DNA of 64,000 nucleotides from an uncultured Clostridia bacterium (GTDB taxonomy: Bacteria > Bacillota > Clostridia > Christensenellales > CAG-314): assembly GCA_947586855.1 (NCBI GenBank), contig CANPXV010000007.1, positions 21,407-85,406 of the forward strand, in the 5' to 3' direction. Position 1 is the first letter of the stretch, and each line of letters starts with the position of its first letter. A model generated the notes under the pieces. The model was not told the DNA's origin. It saw only the letters and a program-made list of their open reading frames with translations, and did no database searches. Made by a program: the position numbers and the translations under genes. Below, in pieces: positions 58,797 through 64,000 of this stretch.

Positions 58797-59935
58797 ATGA
58801 TAGAAGAACTGTACCAACACAACCAAATTATCAAGTTGGTCGCCACCGATCCGCAGGACGGCGCCCCCTACAAAAAGGTGGTGCTGCGCCCCGTCATGCT
58901 CAAAGAGGAGCGGCACTTCCAGGCGGAGATGTTCACCGACAAGCAGGTTTTTCACAAAAATCTTGCCGCAAATCAGCTTGCGCAGTGGTTCGATGCCGAA
59001 GTGGATGGCAAATATCGCCAAATTTTGGTAAACATGACGGACAAATCGGTGACGTATCTGCGCTCTTCCAAGGGCAAGGTCAAGCGTTTGCAGCAATCGG
59101 CCGCACGCTCTTCGATTGCCGAGCGGCACAATCGCCCCAAAAATTACATTCTCAACGAGGGCGACAACATTCCTGCGCTGGTGGACCTGGGCATTTTTAC
59201 TGCGGAGGGCAAGGTCGTCAGCGGCATGTACGACAAATTTCGGCAGATCAACCGTTTTGCGGAAATTTTGGACGACGTGTTCAAACATCACAGCGGCGCC
59301 CTCACGCTGTTGGATTTCGGCTGCGGCAAATCCTACCTTACATTTATTGTTTATCACTACCTCACAAACGTTCGGCACATCGACGCACGGATCATCGGCT
59401 ACGACCTCAAAGCGGACGTGGTGGACAACTGCAACCGCCTCGCCGCCAAGTACGGATACGGCGGGCTGCGTTTTGAGGTGGCCGACGTCTCCAAGGACAA
59501 GCTGTACGACCGCCACATCGACGCCGTCATTTCGCTGCACGCCTGCGACACCGCCACCGACCACGCACTGCATTTTGCCATTGCGCACAATGTGCCCTAC
59601 ATTTTTCCGTCCCCTGCTGCCAACACGAGGTAAACAACACAATCGGCAAGGGCAACGGCGATCTGGACGTGTTGCTGCGTTACGGCATCGTCAAAGAGCG
59701 TGTCTCCGCTCTGCTTACCGATACCGTGCGGGCCATGCTGTTGGAGGACGCCGGCTACAAGGTGGACGTGATGGAGTTTGTGGATCTGGCGCACTCCCCC
59801 AAAAATATCATGCTGCGCTGCGTTCGTTCGGGCAAGCCGAGTGCTCGCCACGCCGAAAAAATCCGTCAGCTTATGCAAAGATACGGCTTCCAACAGACCC
59901 TCTACAACCCGCTAAACGACCCAGCCATTAGTTAA
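58797..59935 (+). pseudogene. SAM-dependent methyltransferase gene interrupted by a one-base frameshift
   Basis: The first frame (58797-59633) gives 278 residues with the SAM-binding LLDFGCGKSYLTFIVYHYL and ends SLHACDTATDHALHFAIAHN-VPYIF then stops. In the -1 frame from 59606 to 59935 the protein goes on as SVPCCQHEVNNTIGKG and then ...YGIVKERVSALLTDTVRAML and FVDLAHSPKNIMLRCV, the expected family C-terminus. Joined, it would be about 379 residues, a full-length member. The break is in a run of five T at 59602-59606; one more T would restore the frame. It may be a true mutation, a sequencing or assembly error, or less likely ribosomal slippage. Confidence 0.85.
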
Positions 59936-60065
59936 AATTTGGCCAGTTTGTTGCCTTTTCGCACTGCGGAGAGGCTTTTTTGTCGCTTGCTATGGGCAAA
60001 TCGGCTCCATTTTGGGCGCACATGCTTTTGGCAAGCGTTTGTTGTTCTATCGAGGGCGGTCGTCA

Positions 60066-60073
60066 CATATACT
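60066..60073 (+). promoter_or_regulatory. Possible sigma-E -10 element upstream of spoIVA
   Basis: CATATACT matches 7 of 8 positions of the sigma-E -10 consensus and lies about 26 bp before the ATG, with TTGGAGG between. No good -35 is seen. Confidence 0.35.
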
Positions 60074-60098
60074 TTACCAAACGTATTTGGAGGCGGCT

Positions 60099-61559
60099 AT
60101 GAACAACATCTATCAGGACATTTCGGAAAGAACCAACGGGGACGTGTACATCGGCGTTGTCGGACCTGTGCGCAGCGGCAAATCTACCTTCGTCACCAAC
60201 TTTATGACAAAGTTGATTTTGCCCAACATCACCGACAAAAACGAGCGCAAACGCACCAAGGACGAGCTGCCGCAGTCGGCCGATGGCAAAATCATCATGA
60301 CAACGCAGCCCAAATTTGTGCCCAACGCCGCCGTCAAGCTGTCGCTGTCCGACAAGGCAACGGCCAACGTGCGCCTGATTGACTGCGTGGGCTATCTGGT
60401 GGAGGGCGCCGAGGGCCACTTGGAGGGGGACAAAATGCGCCTTGTCAACACCCCCTGGTCCACCGAGCCCATTCCTTTTGAGCGTGCGGCGGAAATCGGC
60501 ACGCAAAAGGTGGCGACGGAGCACTCCACTGTGGCGGTGGTGGTCACGACGGACGGCAGCATAGGCGAGATCGCCCGCCAAAGCTACATTCCCGCCGAGG
60601 AGCGTGTGGTGGAAGAGCTGAAAACGGCAGGCAAACCCTTTGTTATCGTGCTGAATTGCGCCGACCCCAAGACGGAAACGGCCGCAGAGCTTGCCGCCAC
60701 CTTGCAGGAAAAATACGGCGTATCCGTGCTGCCCATGAATGTGCGCACCGCAGATAGCGGCGATCTGGAAGGCGTGCTGCAAAGCATTTTGAAGGAGTTT
60801 CCCGTGCGCCGCATTGCCGTCAATTTGCCCATGTGGATGCGTGCTCTGGACAAGGACAACAAATACATTGCGGAGATTTTGGAGCGTATCAAGGCCCGCT
60901 CGCAGGACGTCAACAAGATGAAGGAGGCCGAGCGGCTTGCGGATGTGTTTGCCGACTGCGACTTTGCGGATAACATGGCGGTGGAGGCCCTGGATATGGG
61001 CAGCGGCATAGCCACCTACAACTTTGCGCCCAAGTCCGACCTGTTCTTCAAGGTGCTTTCGGACGAGGCACAGATGGATATCACCGACGAATTTTCGCTG
61101 ATGAGCTTTGTGACGGGTGCTGCCTACGCAAAAAAACGTTACGAGGCAATGAAAGACGCTCTCGATGAGGCCGACGCCAACGGCTACGGCATTGTGTATC
61201 CCAATTCGGACAACATGAACCTCGGCGAGCCGCAAATGGTCAGGCAGGGTAGTATCTACGGCGTGCGCATGAAGGCCTCGTCCCCCAGCTACCATATCAT
61301 ACGGGTAGATGTCTCCACCGAGGTCAGCCCGATGGTGGGCACCGAACAGCAAAGCCGCTATCTTCTGGACGAATACCGCCAAAATCCCGACGCCATTTGG
61401 AACACAAATATGTTCGGCAAAACGATGGCGGGGCTGGCAAAAGAGGGTCTCGAAGGCAAATGCAGCGCCATGCCGACGGAAGTCAAGCAAAAGATAACCA
61501 AAACCGTCGGTCGTATCGTCAACGAAAATCGCGGTGGTCTGTTCTGCCTGATATTGTAG
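60099..61559 (+). CDS. spoIVA: Stage IV sporulation protein A (SpoIVA)
   Basis: A 486-residue ATPase that polymerises on the forespore surface as the base layer of the spore coat. The P-loop is GVVGPVRSGKSTF (Lys28), followed by FMTKLILPNITDKNERKRTK DELPQSADG-type sequence and the C-terminal SDLFFKVLSDEAQMDITDEF region. The length is close to Bacillus SpoIVA. It is recruited by SpoVM, also encoded here. TTGGAGG precedes the ATG. Confidence 0.95.
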   Translation: MNNIYQDISERTNGDVYIGVVGPVRSGKSTFVTNFMTKLILPNITDKNERKRTKDELPQSADGKIIMTTQPKFVPNAAVKLSLSDKATANVRLIDCVGYLVEGAEGHLEGDKMRLVNTPWSTEPIPFERAAEIGTQKVATEHSTVAVVVTTDGSIGEIARQSYIPAEERVVEELKTAGKPFVIVLNCADPKTETAAELAATLQEKYGVSVLPMNVRTADSGDLEGVLQSILKEFPVRRIAVNLPMWMRALDKDNKYIAEILERIKARSQDVNKMKEAERLADVFADCDFADNMAVEALDMGSGIATYNFAPKSDLFFKVLSDEAQMDITDEFSLMSFVTGAAYAKKRYEAMKDALDEADANGYGIVYPNSDNMNLGEPQMVRQGSIYGVRMKASSPSYHIIRVDVSTEVSPMVGTEQQSRYLLDEYRQNPDAIWNTNMFGKTMAGLAKEGLEGKCSAMPTEVKQKITKTVGRIVNENRGGLFCLIL

Positions 61560-61595
61560 AATTCAACGTCTCAAGCTTTGACATGCCTCTATACG

Positions 61596-61630
61596 AAAAA
61601 AAGCGTTCTCCATTTCGGAGGGCGCTTTTT
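61596..61630 (+). terminator. Intrinsic terminator after spoIVA
   Basis: AAAAAGCG ... CTCC pairs with GGAG ... CGCTTTTT, ending in a T run. Confidence 0.8.
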
Positions 61631-61638
61631 ACCCTTAA

Positions 61639-61690
61639 CTATGACAGAAATCGGCGATTTGTAGAATAATATGTCACGCATAGTATCCGT
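61639..61690 (+). repeat. Interspersed repeat family 1, copy f
   Basis: CTATGACAGAAATCGGCGAT then TTGTAGAATAATATGTCACG and CATAGTATCCG; AAATC pairs with GATTT. It lies between spoIVA and the end of sigF. The last 30 bases are identical to copy e at 52980. Confidence 0.75.
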
Positions 61691-61729
61691 TTTGCCCCAA
61701 ATTTCGTCTTTTTTTTGCGGATTTAGCCG

Positions 61730-62452
61730 TTACGATTCCTCGTACAGCTCTCGCAGCTTTTTAAGAATTTTGTTTTCCAGACGAGACACCTGCACCTGTG
61801 ATACGCCAAGTTTGAGGGCAATTTCTCCCTGCGTCAGATCCCGAAAATAGCGCAGTACAACAATTTTTTGTTCTCTCGGAGACAGTTTTTGCAGCATATC
61901 CTTCAATATCAGCTTGTCTACCATTTTCTTGTCCTCGTCGGTGTGCAGGTGGTCGATAAGCTCAGTCTGTTTGCCGTCCGAGTCGCTTGCCTTTTCGTAC
62001 AGCGACACGGGTATTCTTGTGGCGTCCAGCGCAAAAATCACGTCTGTCGGCTCCATTTGCAGGTGTTCGGCGATTTGTTCCACAGTGGGATTTTCGCCGT
62101 TTTTCAGCTGTTCGTCCACATATCGGGTGATTTTGGCGGATAGCGTTTTCAGCGATCGGGACACCTTCAAATACCCGTCGTCTCGCATGTACCGCTTGAT
62201 TTCTCCCAATATCATGGGCACTGCGTAGGTAGAAAAGCGCACATTGTGCTCGTAGCTGAAATTTTTGATACTTTTCAGCAGCCCGATGCTGGCAATCTGG
62301 TACAAATCGTCGTACTCCACATGTTTGCCCAGGTATCGCTTGATGATGCTTTTCAGCAGCGGCGCATTTTCGGTCAGCAGCGTGGTGCAGGCCTCCTCGT
62401 CGCCCTGTTGCGCCCGTGCAATCAGCGCCATTGTTTCTTCGTGACTCAACAT
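61730..62452 (-). CDS. sigF: RNA polymerase sporulation sigma factor SigF
   Basis: A 240-residue early forespore sigma factor. Region 2: NAPLLKSIIKRYLGKHVEYD and VRFSTYAVPMILGEIKRYMR; region 4: TQGEIALKLGVSQVQVSRLE. It is the last gene of spoIIAA-spoIIAB-sigF, 5 bp after spoIIAB. The ATG at 62452 is chosen over longer upstream frames because it gives the family start. Held inactive by SpoIIAB until septation. Confidence 0.93.
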   Translation of the reverse strand: MLSHEETMALIARAQQGDEEACTTLLTENAPLLKSIIKRYLGKHVEYDDLYQIASIGLLKSIKNFSYEHNVRFSTYAVPMILGEIKRYMRDDGYLKVSRSLKTLSAKITRYVDEQLKNGENPTVEQIAEHLQMEPTDVIFALDATRIPVSLYEKASDSDGKQTELIDHLHTDEDKKMVDKLILKDMLQKLSPREQKIVVLRYFRDLTQGEIALKLGVSQVQVSRLENKILKKLRELYEES

Positions 62453-62457
62453 TTTAT

Positions 62458-62880
62458 CTATGCAACCTTTTTTACCAGCCTCACGGTGGTGGCGCCCTTT
62501 TGCGATGTTACCACCACACTGTCGCAAAACGCCTGCATAACGGTAAAGCCCATGCCGGATCGCTCGCCCGTGGCCACAGTGGTAAAAAATGGCTTCATTG
62601 CCTGTTCCACGTTTTCGATACCCCGCCCAAAGTCGCAAATTTCCACCGAAATGGCCTTGTCGGATAGCTCGCAGCTAATTTCGATGGTGCCCTGCTGCGT
62701 CCCCTCGTAGGCATGCACAATGCAGTTGGTCACCGCCTCCGAAACGGCCGTTTTAAGGTCCTCTACCTGCTCTAACGTGGGGTTGATCTGCACAAAAAAC
62801 GCCGCCACAACGCTTCTGGCAAAGCCCTCGTTTTGAGATTTAGCGTCTAAAATCAGTTTCATTTTGTTTGTCGATGACAT
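62458..62880 (-). CDS. spoIIAB: Anti-sigma F factor SpoIIAB
   Basis: A 140-residue GHKL-type kinase that binds SigF and phosphorylates SpoIIAA. The N box is LKTAVSEAVTNCIVHAYEG; the G1/G2 boxes are ICDFGRGIENVEQAMKPFFT and GERSGMGFTVMQAF. ATG 62880 follows AGAGG by 8 bp; the longer open frame is not used. Confidence 0.94.
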   Translation of the reverse strand: MSSTNKMKLILDAKSQNEGFARSVVAAFFVQINPTLEQVEDLKTAVSEAVTNCIVHAYEGTQQGTIEISCELSDKAISVEICDFGRGIENVEQAMKPFFTTVATGERSGMGFTVMQAFCDSVVVTSQKGATTVRLVKKVA

Positions 62881-62905
62881 TTTGTTGACCTCTATATTTA
62901 TTTTG

Positions 62906-63211
62906 CTATGCACGCAATATAATTTCGTACAAACCGGACATTCGGAATATTTTGTCCACGGTGGGCGATGGGTTGCGCACAAGCAGCCGCTTGTTTTGTT
63001 TGCGCAGTAGCTTGTACCGTCCGATAACCACCCCAATGCCCGTCGAATCCATAAATGACAGGCGGCTCAGGTCCATCACGGCGTCGCAAAAGTTGTTTTG
63101 CGCAATCGAGTCGTCCATCTTTTTTCGCACAAGGGCAGCGGAGTGTTCGTCCAGCTCTCCCGCCAGCGAAAACACAATGTTACCGCCCTCGAAATTTGTG
63201 TAAACTTCCAT
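62906..63211 (-). CDS. spoIIAA: Anti-anti-sigma F factor SpoIIAA
   Basis: A 101-residue STAS-domain protein that frees SigF when unphosphorylated. The phospho-acceptor Ser56 lies in LSFMDSTGIGVVIGRYK. GGAGG precedes the ATG. First gene of the spoIIA operon. Confidence 0.94.
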   Translation of the reverse strand: MEVYTNFEGGNIVFSLAGELDEHSAALVRKKMDDSIAQNNFCDAVMDLSRLSFMDSTGIGVVIGRYKLLRKQNKRLLVRNPSPTVDKIFRMSGLYEIILRA

Positions 63212-63289
63212 AATTGTGCCTCCGATGTCAATGGTAAAGTTTTTTGACGGATAGATTTTGGTTTCTTTTGTAGTTTTGCTCTAAATCAT

Positions 63290-63296
63290 GTCGAAC
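63290..63296 (+). promoter_or_regulatory. Spo0A-box-like site upstream of spoIIAA
   Basis: TGTCGAA, the Spo0A consensus, lies 79 bp upstream of the spoIIAA start. TGACGGA near 63246 is a weaker match. Direct control of spoIIA by Spo0A is known in Bacillus. Confidence 0.45.
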
Positions 63297-63383
63297 AAAA
63301 CTTTCCCGCCCGCCCTTTCTTGATGTAGCTATCTGGTTTGCCGCCCGTCAAACAAATTTTTTAGGAAAATATCCGCAAAAAAG

Positions 63384-63412
63384 TTGACACAAAGCGCAAA
63401 ATATTGTAATAT
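63384..63412 (+). promoter_or_regulatory. Promoter of the tRNA array
   Basis: TTGACA at 63384-63389, a 17-bp spacer and TAATAT at 63407-63412, 23 bp before tRNA-Pro. Confidence 0.7.
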
Positions 63413-63434
63413 GAAAAAGCTGATGTTGACACAT

Positions 63435-63511
63435 CGGGGTGTAGCGCAGTTTGGTAGCGCACATGGTTTGGGACCATGGGGTCGCAGGTTCAAATCCTGT
63501 CGCCCCGACCA
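63435..63511 (+). tRNA. tRNA-Pro (anticodon TGG)
   Basis: 77 bases with encoded CCA. Acceptor CGGGGTG / CGCCCCG; anticodon loop TTTGGGA. Confidence 0.95.
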
Positions 63512-63531
63512 ACAATTGCTCGCTACGTTGA

Positions 63532-63608
63532 GGGCCTTTAGCTCAGTTGGTTAGAGCGGTCGGCTCATAACCGATTGGTCCGGGGTTCAAGTCCCTGAAG
63601 GCCCACCA
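63532..63608 (+). tRNA. tRNA with CAT anticodon (elongator Met or Ile2)
   Basis: 77 bases with encoded CCA. Acceptor GGGCCTT / AAGGCCC; anticodon loop CTCATAA. The paired first position argues against initiator tRNA; Met versus lysidine-modified Ile2 cannot be settled by eye. Confidence 0.9.
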
Positions 63609-63627
63609 AACGCAAAACAATATTTTT

Positions 63628-63704
63628 GGCCCGGTAGTACAGATGGTTAGTACGCCAGCCTGTCACGCTGGAGGTCGAGGGTTCGAGCCCCTTCCGGGTC
63701 GCCA
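63628..63704 (+). tRNA. tRNA-Asp (anticodon GTC)
   Basis: 77 bases with encoded CCA. Acceptor GGCCCGG / CCGGGTC with discriminator G; anticodon loop CTGTCAC. Confidence 0.95.
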
Positions 63705-63711
63705 ATGTTTT

Positions 63712-63787
63712 GCTTCGGTAGCTCAGTAGGTAGAGCAGGGGACTGAAAATCCCCGTGTCGGTGGTTCGATTCCGCCCCGAAGCACCA
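63712..63787 (+). tRNA. tRNA-Phe (anticodon GAA)
   Basis: 76 bases with encoded CCA. Acceptor GCTTCGG / CCGAAGC; anticodon loop CTGAAAA. Confidence 0.95.
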
Positions 63788-63808
63788 CATTGTTGGCAAC
63801 AAAATAGT

Positions 63809-63885
63809 GCTGGTGTAGCTCAATCAGGCAGAGCAATTGATTTGTAATCAATAGGTTGATGGTTCGATTCCGTTCACCAGCTCCA
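63809..63885 (+). tRNA. tRNA-Thr (anticodon TGT)
   Basis: 77 bases with encoded CCA. Acceptor GCTGGTG / CACCAGC; anticodon loop TTTGTAA. Confidence 0.95.
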
Positions 63886-63902
63886 TTTTTTTATAATGAT
63901 AT

Positions 63903-63987
<85 letters not shown>

Positions 63988-64000
63988 AAGCCTCTCGATT

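Overview
The window is a 64-kb piece of a chromosome from an anaerobic, endospore-forming Gram-positive bacterium, most likely an uncultured member of the Clostridia. The evidence is a set of sporulation genes (spo0A, sigG with a ylmC/ymxH-like gene, spoVM, spoIVA, and the spoIIAA-spoIIAB-sigF operon), Firmicutes-type gene order around gmk-rpoZ-coaBC-priA-def-fmt-rsmB-rlmN-rsgA-rpe-spoVM-rpmB-yloU-yloV, single-membrane lipoproteins, and tRNA genes with encoded CCA. Nothing in the window fixes the species. Genes are packed with 1-8 bp overlaps and are GC-richer than the spacers, many of which are AT-rich or almost pure pyrimidine.

Layout. 1-4.7 kb: end of hemW, a C/T-rich spacer, a LysR regulator, pyrophosphatase and the KtrB/KtrA potassium system. 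5.0-9.7 kb: an RtcB-type ligase facing three tandem Mbeg1-like (DUF2974) hydrolase paralogues. 9.7-16.2 kb: a repeat-bearing C/T tract, spo0A, a TetR regulator, rarA and an ABC exporter. 16.3-23.1 kb: tyrS, yigZ, a flavin reductase, pcrA and ligA. 23.1-24.0 kb: a second large C/T tract. 24.0-39.2 kb: the conserved yicC-to-yloV housekeeping block, lacking remA and the prpC-prkC phosphatase/kinase pair, with a 30-codon spoVM. 39.4-44.6 kb: YjbR protein, tRNA-Leu and tRNA-Cys, an iron alcohol dehydrogenase, a MATE exporter and a DUF362 protein. 44.8-49.6 kb: a candidate small RNA, a large Cys/His-repeat surface lipoprotein, fhs and tdk. 49.9-53.3 kb: an aberrant IlvD/Edd-family protein, sigG, ylmC and a second copy of the small RNA. 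53.6-59.9 kb: a pseudouridine synthase, a lipoprotein, a DUF512 radical SAM protein, der, plsY and a frameshifted methyltransferase gene. 60.1-64 kb: spoIVA, the spoIIA operon on the minus strand, and an array of six tRNAs.

How the parts work together. Several sporulation control steps can be followed inside the window: Spo0A-box-like sites lie upstream of spo0A and of spoIIAA, sigma-E-like -10 elements lie upstream of spoVM and (more weakly) spoIVA, and SpoVM and SpoIVA are known partners in building the spore-coat basement layer. The most striking departure is that this Spo0A keeps an intact DNA-binding domain but has lost the receiver acidic pocket and has Glu where the phospho-acceptor Asp should be.

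The spacers hold at least three interspersed repeat families, a two-copy structured small-RNA candidate with matching promoter spacing, long pyrimidine-only tracts, and many sigma-A promoters of the form TTGnnn-N17-TGC-TAYAAT. At two genes the promoter is placed so that the transcript would start at the AUG. All assignments come from reading the sequence; no database search was run.
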